In this document: piece by piece, positions 1 to 6,470 of the stretch
Layout of the letters: the number at the start of each line of letters is the position of its first letter
Position numbering within the stretch: position 1 is the stretch's first letter
Assembly (NCBI GenBank): GCA_030614245.1
Contig: JAUWKK010000011.1
Coordinates: 1 to 18,493 of the forward strand
DNA length: 18,493 bases
Origin: Planctomycetota bacterium
GTDB lineage: Bacteria > Planctomycetota > PUPC01 > JABMSA01 > JAUWKK01
Reading direction: 5' to 3'
Notes under the pieces: generated by a model
Databases searched by the model: none
What the model was told of the DNA's origin: nothing
What the model saw: only the letters and a program-made list of their open reading frames with translations
Position numbers and translations under genes: made by a program

Positions 1-2
1 TC

Positions 3-722
3 GATGGTGACAGCGAGCTCATCAACGGCTGGCTGGAACGGGGGCCCCGGGCGCTGAAGTCGAAGCCGGATGTGGCCGTCGTGTGCGGGAGCCTGCGAGA
101 GAAGCACCGCGACGCGTCGATCTACAACCGGCTTTGCGACATTGAATGGCACCGCACTCCCGGCGAGATCAAGACGACTGGCGGCATCGCGATGATCCGC
201 GTCGAGGCTTTCGAGCAGGTTGGCGGTTTTGATCCGACGGTGATTGCCGGTCAGGATGACGAGCTATACCTTCGAATCCGCCGGGAGGGCTGGAAGTTGC
301 ACTGTCTCGATGCGGATATGGCGGTTCACGACGCCGCAATGGCGCGTTTCAGCCAGTGGTGGAGGCGGGGCTTTCGGGCCGGGCACTGCTATGCCGAAGG
401 CGCTGCCATGCACGGGCGTTCGCCCGAGCGGCACTGGGTGCGAGAGTCGCGCAGCATCTGGTTCTGGGGGCTGATCGTGCCGCTATTGGCGCCGGGCTGC
501 ACCTTGCTCGCCGGAGGATGGAGCCTGCTGCTGCTGCTGGGATACCCGCTCCTCGCCGCGCGCATCTACAGGCGAATGCGGCACAAGCTCAACGCCGGCG
601 ATGCCGCACTGTACGCGGTGTCTTGCGTTGCGGCGAAGTTTCCGCAATTGTTCGGGACGATCCGCTACCACGTCAACAGGCTGCTATCCAGGCAGACACC
701 CGCAGTGGAACACAAGATGTAA
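3..722 (+). CDS. GT2 family glycosyltransferase, 3' part (5' end outside window)
   Basis: The reading frame is already open at base 3, so the gene begins upstream and only about 239 residues are visible. The first visible residues are DGDSEL, which fits the metal- and nucleotide-binding DxD region of GT-A fold family 2 enzymes. Further on are a GG-IAMIR acceptor-loop segment and a GQDDELYLRIRREGW segment, matching the ED-type catalytic motif with following RLRRxGY seen in this family. About two thirds of the way through, a hydrophobic stretch (roughly bases 450-570, IWFWGLIVPLL to GYPLLAARIY) suggests one or two membrane segments, so the enzyme is probably membrane-anchored. It ends with TAA 59 bases before the next gene of the polysaccharide cluster, consistent with transfer of a sugar to a lipid-linked exopolysaccharide precursor. 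Donor and acceptor cannot be told from the sequence. Confidence 0.85.
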   Translation, partial: DGDSELINGWLERGPRALKSKPDVAVVCGSLREKHRDASIYNRLCDIEWHRTPGEIKTTGGIAMIRVEAFEQVGGFDPTVIAGQDDELYLRIRREGWKLHCLDADMAVHDAAMARFSQWWRRGFRAGHCYAEGAAMHGRSPERHWVRESRSIWFWGLIVPLLAPGCTLLAGGWSLLLLLGYPLLAARIYRRMRHKLNAGDAALYAVSCVAAKFPQLFGTIRYHVNRLLSRQTPAVEHKM

Positions 723-734
723 CTGACGTGTGAT

Positions 735-755
735 GCCTGCTTCCCGGATGCAGGC
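735..755 (+). other. small hairpin between GT2 and fusion gene
   Basis: GCCTGC at 735-740 pairs with GCAGGC at 750-755 around a nine-base loop and is followed by only TTTG. It is too weak and lacks the U-run for a convincing terminator. It may be a degenerate REP-like hairpin of the kind seen later in the window. The following gene has its ribosome binding site (GGAGG, 774-778) just after it. Confidence 0.3.
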
Positions 756-781
756 TTTGATCGGCGTATGATCGGAGGATC

Positions 782-2905
782 ATGTCAAAGACAGGATACC
801 AGGCGGCTCTGGTCGGTGCCGGGTACATAGCGGACCTGCACGCTGAGGCCCTGGCCGGGCATTCGGATGCCGAGCTGATAGCTGTCTGCGACTTGAACGG
901 GCGGCGGGCAGAATCCTTTGCCCAACGGCACGGTATCTCCACCGCGTACGATTCGCTCGAAGAGATGCTCGGCAGCCACAAACCGGACGCGGTTCACGTG
1001 CTGGTGCCGCCGGATCATCACGCGTCAGTGGCTAAGACAATCCTCGACGCCGGCGCTCACGTGCTGCTCGAGAAACCGATGGGCGTGAATGCCGAAGAAT
1101 GCTCGGAGTTGGTCGAGTATGCCGGAGAAAAGGGCTTGTGCATCGGCGTGAGCCATAACTTCCTGTTCTGGCCGATATACGAGCAGCTCAAGCACGATCT
1201 GGACGAAGGCAAACTCGGCCGCCTCGAACACGTCACGGTCACATGGAACAAGGAGCTCGGTCAAATCCGCGGTGGGCCGTTCGATATCTGGATGCTGCGC
1301 GACCCGAAGAACCTGATGCTCGAGATCGGGGCCCATTCGGTGGCGCACATGCTCGATCTTGCGGGTCAGCCGAACGAGATGACAGTGAAGGCGCTCATCC
1401 CCATTGACCTGCCCGGCGGCGGACGCGCCTATCGCCGCTGGCTGGTCGACGCCGTCACCGACCGGGCGAGCGTCGATCTTCGCTTTTCGTTCCTGCCGGG
1501 ATTCGCCGAACACAGCATCCACGCGCGCGGCAGCCTCGCCGGCGCGACGGTCGATTTTGAACGCAACACCTACACGCTGCACCGGCACACGAAGTACGCC
1601 ATCGACTTCGACCGGTACTTCATGGTGAGCGGCGAAGCCGGACGCCTGCGGCGGCAGGCGCGGCGCAACCTGGCAAAGTATATCCTCTCCAAGTTCAAGC
1701 TCTCCACGGAGGGCAACGCATTCGCCACGAGCATTGCCCGCAGCATGGCGAGCTTCTATTCGCAGCTCCCCGAGGTAACGGACCGCCGTCTCGCCGGACA
1801 GTTCGGCGCGGACGTGATCGCCCTCTGCTGCGACCTGGGCCGGCTGGCCGGCGTGAAAGGCAATAAGAAACGCGCACGGGCGCAGGCCCCGCATACCGCC
1901 TGCAAGCCTGATGTACTCGTCCTGGGCGGGACCGGCTTCATCGGCAGGCACCTGGTAGGACAACTGCTCGAGGCCGGCCGTTCCGTGAGGGTCCTCACAC
2001 GCAGCACCGGCAGCGTTCCGGCGGAGCTTAACAGCCCGCAAGTGGATGTCTTCCAAGGCGATATGGCCAATCTCGATGATATCGGCCGGGCACTGAGCGG
2101 CATCGAATACGTCTATCACCTCGCGCGCTCGTTCAGTGAGACGTGGGACGAGTATCTTCGGGATGATGTGCAGCCCACTCAGGGAATTGCCGAAAGCTGC
2201 TTCGAGCATCGCGTGAAACGGCTGATCTATACAGGCACGATCGATTCTTTCTATGCCGGCATCCGTGCGGGCACGGTCACGGACGAGACGCCGTTGGACC
2301 CCGAGATCGAGCGGCGCAACAACTACGCCCATGCGAAGGCCCTGTCAGAGGAGCTTCTGCTCGAGATGCACCGCGAGCGCGGCCTGCCGGTTGTCATCAT
2401 GCGGCCTGGGATCGTAATCGGCAGGGGCGGCAGCCCGTTCCACTGGGGAGTGGGGATGTGGCCGGACAACTCCATCTGCCTGCTTTGGGGCAATGGCAAT
2501 AACAAGCTGCCTCTCGTACTGGTGGAAGACGTCGCCTCGGCCCTGGTGGCGGCGCTGGATGTCGATGGGATCGAAGGGCAGTCATTCAATCTGGTCGATG
2601 AACCGTGCATCACCGCAAACGAGTATCTCGATGAACTCGAACGTTGCACGGGCTTCAAGCTGCAGCGGCTTCCCACAGCCGTATACAAGCTATTCCTGGT
2701 CGATTTGCTGAAGTACCTCGTCAAGTGCGTCGTGAGGCATCCCGGCCGGCGCCTTCCAAGCTATCGCGACTGGGAATCCCGGCGGCAGTTGGCCATCTTC
2801 GATTGCTCGAAGGCCAGGCGCGTGCTGAACTGGCAACCGGCTGCGGATCGGGCGAAGATCATCGAGAATGGAATCGCCGCCCCGGCCGAGGAACTGCTGC
2901 TCTGA
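782..2905 (+). CDS. Gfo/Idh/MocA oxidoreductase fused to NAD-dependent epimerase/dehydratase (SDR)
   Basis: A 707-residue protein with two complete NAD(P)-binding enzymes in one chain. Residues 1 to about 365 are a Gfo/Idh/MocA oxidoreductase: Rossmann loop VGAGYIA at 11-17, the family EKP lysine motif at 97-99, and a GAHSVAHMLDLAG segment near 183-195 in the position of the substrate/catalytic histidine region. Residues from about 375 onward are an extended short-chain dehydrogenase: GGTGFIG at 382-388 and the catalytic YAHAK (YxxxK) at 515-519. The junction (about 365-375) is basic and linker-like (GNKKRARAQAPH). Each half has roughly family-typical length and all key residues, so both are probably active. 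In a glycosyltransferase cluster, the likely role is oxidation/epimerisation of a nucleotide-linked sugar in the cytoplasm; this is inference. The ATG follows GGAGG closely (three-base spacer). The next gene starts 23 bases after the TGA. Confidence 0.85.
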   Translation: MSKTGYQAALVGAGYIADLHAEALAGHSDAELIAVCDLNGRRAESFAQRHGISTAYDSLEEMLGSHKPDAVHVLVPPDHHASVAKTILDAGAHVLLEKPMGVNAEECSELVEYAGEKGLCIGVSHNFLFWPIYEQLKHDLDEGKLGRLEHVTVTWNKELGQIRGGPFDIWMLRDPKNLMLEIGAHSVAHMLDLAGQPNEMTVKALIPIDLPGGGRAYRRWLVDAVTDRASVDLRFSFLPGFAEHSIHARGSLAGATVDFERNTYTLHRHTKYAIDFDRYFMVSGEAGRLRRQARRNLAKYILSKFKLSTEGNAFATSIARSMASFYSQLPEVTDRRLAGQFGADVIALCCDLGRLAGVKGNKKRARAQAPHTACKPDVLVLGGTGFIGRHLVGQLLEAGRSVRVLTRSTGSVPAELNSPQVDVFQGDMANLDDIGRALSGIEYVYHLARSFSETWDEYLRDDVQPTQGIAESCFEHRVKRLIYTGTIDSFYAGIRAGTVTDETPLDPEIERRNNYAHAKALSEELLLEMHRERGLPVVIMRPGIVIGRGGSPFHWGVGMWPDNSICLLWGNGNNKLPLVLVEDVASALVAALDVDGIEGQSFNLVDEPCITANEYLDELERCTGFKLQRLPTAVYKLFLVDLLKYLVKCVVRHPGRRLPSYRDWESRRQLAIFDCSKARRVLNWQPAADRAKIIENGIAAPAEELLL

Positions 2906-2928
2906 CGCGCGACGCAGGGAGTCGTTAA

Positions 2929-4164
2929 TTGAACGTTGCCTACCTGGTCAATCAGTATCCCACGGTCAGCCACAGCTTCATTCGCCGCGAGATCGCCGGT
3001 CTGGAGGCGGAAGGTGTACGGGTCAGCCGCTTCTCGATCCGCGACACCAGCGGAACCCTGGTTGACCCGGAAGATAAGAAGGAACTGTCACGCACGCGCA
3101 TCATCCTGAAGGCAGGTGCGGGCAGGCTGCTCGCCGGGCTTTGCACGGCGGCCGTCACGCGGCCGATTCGCTTCGCGCGGGCGCTCGCACTGACGCTGAG
3201 AATCGGCTGCCGGTCCGATCGCGGCCTGCTGCGGCATCTCGCGTATCTCGCCGAGGCCTGTCTGATGCTCGAGTGGCTTCGCGAGAGCGATACGGAACAT
3301 GTACATGCCCATTTCGGCACGAATGCGCCCACTGTGGCGATGCTGTGCCGCCTCTTGGGCGGTCCGCCTTACAGCTTCACCGTCCACGGGCCGCACGCCT
3401 TCGACAAGCCCAAGTTCCTGGCAATGCGCGAGAAGATCGCACGTGCGACGTTTGTGGTAGCCGTCAGCAACTTCGGCAGGAGCCAGCTCCTCCGATGGTG
3501 CCACCACGGGGATTGGCCGAAGGTACACGTAGTACACTGCGGCGTTGACGGGAAGTTTCTGGCTGAGCCGGAAACGCCGGTCCCGCCGGAAGCCAGGCTC
3601 GTTTGCGTCGGGCGGCTGTGCGAGCAGAAGGGCCAGTTGCTGCTGGTTGAAGCGGCAGGCAGGCTTGCCGACGAGGGGCTCGAGTTCGAGCTCGTGCTCG
3701 TCGGCGACGGCGAGATGCGGCCGAAGATCGAGAAACTGATCGAGCGCCTCGGGCTGGGTGAGCGGGTGAGGATCACCGGCTGGGCCACGAGCGACGAAGT
3801 CCGCGACGAGATATTGGCATCGCGGGCGATGGTGCTGCCGAGTTTCGCCGAGGGCCTGCCCGTCGTGATAATGGAGGCACTCGCATTGGGACGCCCCGTG
3901 ATAAGCACGTTCATCGCAGGTATTCCGGAGTTGGTAGAGCCGGGTGTCTGCGGATGGCTCGTGCCGGCCGGATCCGCCGACGCACTGGTTCCCGCGATGC
4001 GTGAGGCGCTCGAGGCTCCCGTCCAGCGGCTCCAGGAGATGGGAAGGCGGGGCAGGGAACGGGTCATCGAAAGCCACAACGCCCGAAAAGAGGCGGCCAG
4101 GCTGGCGGAACTGTTTCGGGAGGTCCGATCGAACGACGAGCCCGGGGGTGAAAGGAATGGCTGA
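2929..4164 (+). CDS. GT4 family glycosyltransferase (WcaL/EpsD-like)
   Basis: A 411-residue GT-B fold enzyme. The N-terminus, NVAYLVNQYPTVSHSFIRREI-like, is the typical opening of colanic-acid/exopolysaccharide GT4 enzymes. A HFGTNAPTVAM segment (about 125-137) and the VHCGVDGKFL segment near 204-213 fit the acceptor loop and interdomain hinge. The C-terminal donor-binding domain has the EX7E motif at E308 and E316 (FAEGLPVVIMEALALGRPV). It should transfer a sugar from a nucleotide donor onto the growing lipid-linked polysaccharide unit with retention. The start is TTG at 2929, chosen because GCAGGGA (2913-2919) is well spaced before it and the N-terminus then matches the family exactly. The last eight bases overlap the next gene, implying translational coupling. 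Confidence 0.88.
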   Translation: MNVAYLVNQYPTVSHSFIRREIAGLEAEGVRVSRFSIRDTSGTLVDPEDKKELSRTRIILKAGAGRLLAGLCTAAVTRPIRFARALALTLRIGCRSDRGLLRHLAYLAEACLMLEWLRESDTEHVHAHFGTNAPTVAMLCRLLGGPPYSFTVHGPHAFDKPKFLAMREKIARATFVVAVSNFGRSQLLRWCHHGDWPKVHVVHCGVDGKFLAEPETPVPPEARLVCVGRLCEQKGQLLLVEAAGRLADEGLEFELVLVGDGEMRPKIEKLIERLGLGERVRITGWATSDEVRDEILASRAMVLPSFAEGLPVVIMEALALGRPVISTFIAGIPELVEPGVCGWLVPAGSADALVPAMREALEAPVQRLQEMGRRGRERVIESHNARKEAARLAELFREVRSNDEPGGERNG

Positions 4165-5353
4165 CATCAGTGCCGAGCCCGCACTGTCGCTCCACCGGCC
4201 GGTCATCTGCTTCGGCGGTGAAGACTGGTGGTACCACAACCGCGGCCATTTCGATATGCAGATAATGCGCCGGCTGGCAAAGCTGACGACCGTGCTGTAC
4301 ATCAATTCGATAATGATGCGCAAGCCGATAATCGGCGGCGGGCGGAATTTCTTCCGTTGCGCGCTTCGGAAGCTGCACAGCATGACACGCGGATTGCGGG
4401 ATTCCGGCGAAGGCTTCAGCGTTTACAGCCCCGTCACAATGCCGATTCATCATTTGAGATGGGCGCGCCGCCCGCACGAGTGGTTCCTCAGGCGGCAGAT
4501 CAAACGGGTAGCCCGAAAGCTGCGAATGAGTGATCCCCTTGTATGGGTCAACGTGCCGTCGGCTTGCGATACCGTGTTGCACCTTCGACGTTCGGCGCTC
4601 GTCTACCAGCGCACCGACCGATACGAAGATTACCCGGACGTAGACGTGGACGTGATTCGCGACTACGATCTGCGCTTGAAAGAAGCAGCCGACATCACTC
4701 TCTACGTTCACCCTGCGATGTATGAAGCCGAGGCGGGCGAATGCCGCTCGGCACTCCTGACCGACCACGGTGTAGATTACCAGGCCTTCGGCATGGCCCA
4801 CGCTGAGCCCTCAGTGCCGGACGACATCCGTGAGATTCCCCACCCGATCGCCGGTTTCTTTGGCGATATCGAGGGCCATTCACGCGACCTGCCGCTGCTG
4901 GAACGCGTGGCGGAACTCCTGCCCGAGGTCTCGTTCGTGTTCGTGGGGCATGCGGCCGCAGACTGTTCCGGGCTGGGCAGCCATCCGAACGTCTGGATGC
5001 TGGGACAGAAGCCCTACGAGCAGGTCGCTCACTACGGCAAATGTTTCGACGTCTGCATGATGCCCATGCCGCTGAATGAGTGGACGGAGGCGATGAACCC
5101 GATAAAGCTGAAGGAGTAACTCGCGCTGGGCAAGCCGATAGTATCGACGCCGTTTCGCGAGGTCTACAACTACAAGCAATTCGCCTATCTGGCAAGAACG
5201 CCCGGCGAGTTTGCTTCAGCGATTGAGAGGTCCCTCGCGGAAGACAGCGACGAATTAGCCCGGCAGCGCCGGGATTGCGTGAAGGGCCACTCGTGGGACG
5301 GACGGGTTCAGCAGATTCTCGCTGCGCTCGAAGAGCGCGGGGTGAGGCTATGA
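4157..5353 (+). pseudogene. glycosyltransferase (GT-B fold) interrupted by in-frame TAA at codon 321
   Basis: ATG at 4157 follows AAAGG and overlaps the previous gene by eight bases. The product begins MADISAEPALSL and soon contains GGEDWWYHNRGHFDM, an N-terminus seen in some polysaccharide glycosyltransferases. The frame reads PIKLKE and then hits TAA at 5117-5119. The same frame continues without further stops as LALGKPIVSTPFREV and on to TGA at 5351-5353. GT-B enzymes usually have KxxEYLALGKPVVST at this spot, so the stop replaces the conserved tyrosine. The truncated 320-residue product would lose the last 77 or so residues, including part of the donor-binding domain, and is probably inactive. 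The undamaged C-terminal frame, with no frameshift, suggests a recent nonsense mutation, a readthrough site or a sequencing error. The TGA overlaps the original pssD ATG at 5350. Confidence 0.85.
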
Positions 5354-5381
5354 GTATATGCCTGGCAGCGTCGGCGGGTGG
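5341..5381 (+). repeat. first copy of duplicated pssD start region
   Basis: This 41-base segment carries GGTGAGG followed by an ATG at 5350 and the first eleven codons of pssD. It matches 5473-5513 at 39 of 41 positions (differences G/A at position 6 and T/C at position 39 of the repeat). Its ATG overlaps the TGA of the upstream glycosyltransferase as ATGA, as in the other couplings of this operon, so it looks like the ancestral start site. Confidence 0.85.
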
Positions 5382-5436
5382 CACGGTCAACCTTCTTAGG
5401 TTGGCCGTGTGTAGTGCACGTCCAAGCTGTGCTTGA
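5350..5436 (+). other. decoy leader ORF made from the displaced pssD start (28 codons)
   Basis: From the original ATG the frame encodes MSICLAASAGG, identical to PssD residues 1-11, and then runs into the inserted hairpin sequence (TVNLLRLAVCSARPSCA) to a TGA at 5434-5436. It still has the original ribosome binding site and coupling to the upstream stop, so ribosomes may initiate here. The peptide has no recognisable function. It could be translated as a leader that affects expression of the real pssD 46 bases further on, or be an inert remnant. Confidence 0.5.
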
Positions 5437-5441
5437 ACGTG
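5382..5441. repeat. twin-hairpin REP/MITE-like insert at the start of pssD
   Basis: Two adjacent hairpins lie between the duplicated segments. The first pairs CACGGTCAACC (5382-5392) with GGTTGGCCGTG (5399-5409), eleven pairs with one G-T. The second pairs CACGTCCAAGC (5417-5427) with GCTTGAACGTG (5431-5441), eleven positions with one mismatch. The insert including trailing bases runs to about 5472, and no protein is encoded. The form, two imperfect palindromes inside a gene with direct repeats on both sides, fits a small non-autonomous element such as a REP doublet, although 41 bases is long for a target duplication. No second copy occurs in this window. Confidence 0.65.
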
Positions 5442-5472
5442 GCACCCACTTGATTGCCCTCGGATGACTCGA

Positions 5473-5513
5473 GGTGAAGCTATGAGTATATGCCTGGCAG
5501 CGTCGGCGGGCGG
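5473..5513 (+). repeat. second copy of duplicated pssD start region
   Basis: Direct repeat of 5341-5381, 132 bases downstream. It contains the ATG at 5482 used by the intact pssD frame, preceded by GAGGTGA (5471-5477), so the duplication rebuilt a complete start site after the insertion. Confidence 0.85.
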
Positions 5514-5931
5514 TCACTTGTCTGAGTTGCTCGAGCTCAAGGAGAGCTGGCAGGGCAGGGAGCACTTCTACGTGACGACGTCGGAGGTCGTTGTTGGGCG
5601 TTTGAACGACGCGGGCAGGGTGTACGTGGTCGGCGAAGCCAACCGGAGGCAGCCGCTGCGCATGCTGGCGATGCTGGTGCGCTGCATATGGGTAGTCCTG
5701 CGGGAGCGGCCCGACGTGGTAATCAGCACGGGCGCCGCTGCGGGCTGCCTTACGTGCATGCTCGCAAAGATGATGGGCGCGAAGCTGATATGGATCGACA
5801 GCCTGGCAAACATAGATCGGCTGTCGATGTCCGGCGGAATCGTCAGGCGCTTCGCGGATCTGTTCCTCGTGCAATGGGAGCACCTGGCCGAGCGGTACGC
5901 GGATGTCGAGTATCTTGGGACTGTTCTATGA
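5482..5931 (+). CDS. pssD: PssD/Alg14-like exopolysaccharide glycosyltransferase subunit
   Basis: A 149-residue protein of the Alg14/PssD family. These proteins anchor and activate an Alg13/PssE catalytic partner that adds the second sugar to a lipid-linked precursor at the inner membrane. The N-terminus CLAASAGGHLSELLEL is the characteristic nucleotide-binding-like loop with GGH at 10-12. PDVVISTGAAAG and a C-terminal VQWEHLAERY segment also fit the family, and the length is normal. I place the start at ATG 5482, because the family N-terminus begins exactly there and GAGGTGA lies five bases before it. An in-frame ATG at 5464 would only add MTRGEA encoded by the insert. The TGA overlaps the ATG of pssE (ATGA, 5928-5931), as expected for two subunits of one enzyme. 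The start region has been duplicated around an insert, but the gene appears functional. Confidence 0.85.
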   Translation: MSICLAASAGGHLSELLELKESWQGREHFYVTTSEVVVGRLNDAGRVYVVGEANRRQPLRMLAMLVRCIWVVLRERPDVVISTGAAAGCLTCMLAKMMGAKLIWIDSLANIDRLSMSGGIVRRFADLFLVQWEHLAERYADVEYLGTVL

Positions 5932-6416
5932 TCCTGGTAACGGTAGGCACGATTTTCCCCTTCGACCGGCTGATAAAGGCCGTGGACGAGGCAGTTGCAG
6001 CCGGTATCGTGCCGGCTGACGTCGTAGCCCAGACAGGCCGGAGCGACCTTCGCCCGAGGCACATGAAATCACAAGCCACCTACCCGAAGGATGTGTTCGA
6101 CGAGCTTGTGCGGCAATGCCAGGGGATGATCGGCCATGCGGGAACGGGCACCATCGCGGCGGCTCTAGACAACGGCAAGCCGCTGCTGGTAGTGCCCAGG
6201 CTCCCGCAATATGGCGAAGTCGTCAACGAGCATCAGATCGTCACAGCGCGGCGATACGAAGAACTCGGGTGCGTTCTAGCGGCGTATGATACCGATGAGA
6301 TTCCTGCCAGGATGGCGGAGCTGCTCGAGTTCCGTCCCAAGCGCGTGTCGCGCGAGAGCGGACGGCTGGTGAACCGGATACGCGGTTTCCTCGAAAGAAT
6401 GGACGAAGGTCTATGA
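5928..6416 (+). CDS. pssE: PssE/Alg13-like glycosyltransferase, GT28 C-terminal domain
   Basis: A 162-residue protein beginning MILVTVGTIFPFDRLI, the standard opening of the Alg13/PssE family. It contains the UDP-sugar binding segment MIGHAGTGTIAAALDNGKPLLVVPR (GHAGTG from residue 69) followed by QYGEVVNEHQ, matching the conserved yGExxdxHQ region of GT28 C-terminal domains. It lacks an N-terminal acceptor domain, which in this two-part enzyme is supplied by PssD. Its start overlaps the pssD stop by four bases, so the two are translationally coupled. It is the last gene of the cluster, and the terminator follows 30 bases later. Together the pair should transfer a sugar from a UDP donor to a lipid-linked intermediate on the cytoplasmic face of the membrane. 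Confidence 0.88.
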   Translation: MILVTVGTIFPFDRLIKAVDEAVAAGIVPADVVAQTGRSDLRPRHMKSQATYPKDVFDELVRQCQGMIGHAGTGTIAAALDNGKPLLVVPRLPQYGEVVNEHQIVTARRYEELGCVLAAYDTDEIPARMAELLEFRPKRVSRESGRLVNRIRGFLERMDEGL

Positions 6417-6445
6417 TCTGAACGACGCGTCCGTCGGCTCGACCA

Positions 6446-6470
6446 GCCCGCCGAAAGGCGGGCCTTTTTT
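6446..6470. terminator. rho-independent terminator shared by convergent pssE and mtaB
   Basis: GCCCGCC (6446-6452), loop GAAA, GGCGGGC (6457-6463), then C and six T (6465-6470). It is a strong intrinsic terminator for the plus-strand polysaccharide operon. The T-run overlaps the last two bases of the mtaB stop codon. On the minus strand the hairpin follows mtaB directly but has no downstream T-run, so its effect on mtaB transcripts is less certain. Confidence 0.9.

Noticed and set aside
1025..2332. 435-codon open frame on the minus strand inside the fusion gene
   Set aside because: It lies wholly antisense to a gene with clear motifs in both domains, has no family resemblance and is explained by GC-rich codon bias keeping the opposite strand open.
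3944..4156. Longer start for the broken glycosyltransferase, inside the previous gene
   Set aside because: The added residues are a frame-shifted shadow of the GT4 C-terminus. The ATG at 4157 has AAAGG before it and gives the family-like N-terminus.
3088..4383. 431-codon minus-strand frame opposite the GT4 gene
   Set aside because: It spans a real gene overlap on the other strand and shows no motif or ribosome binding site.
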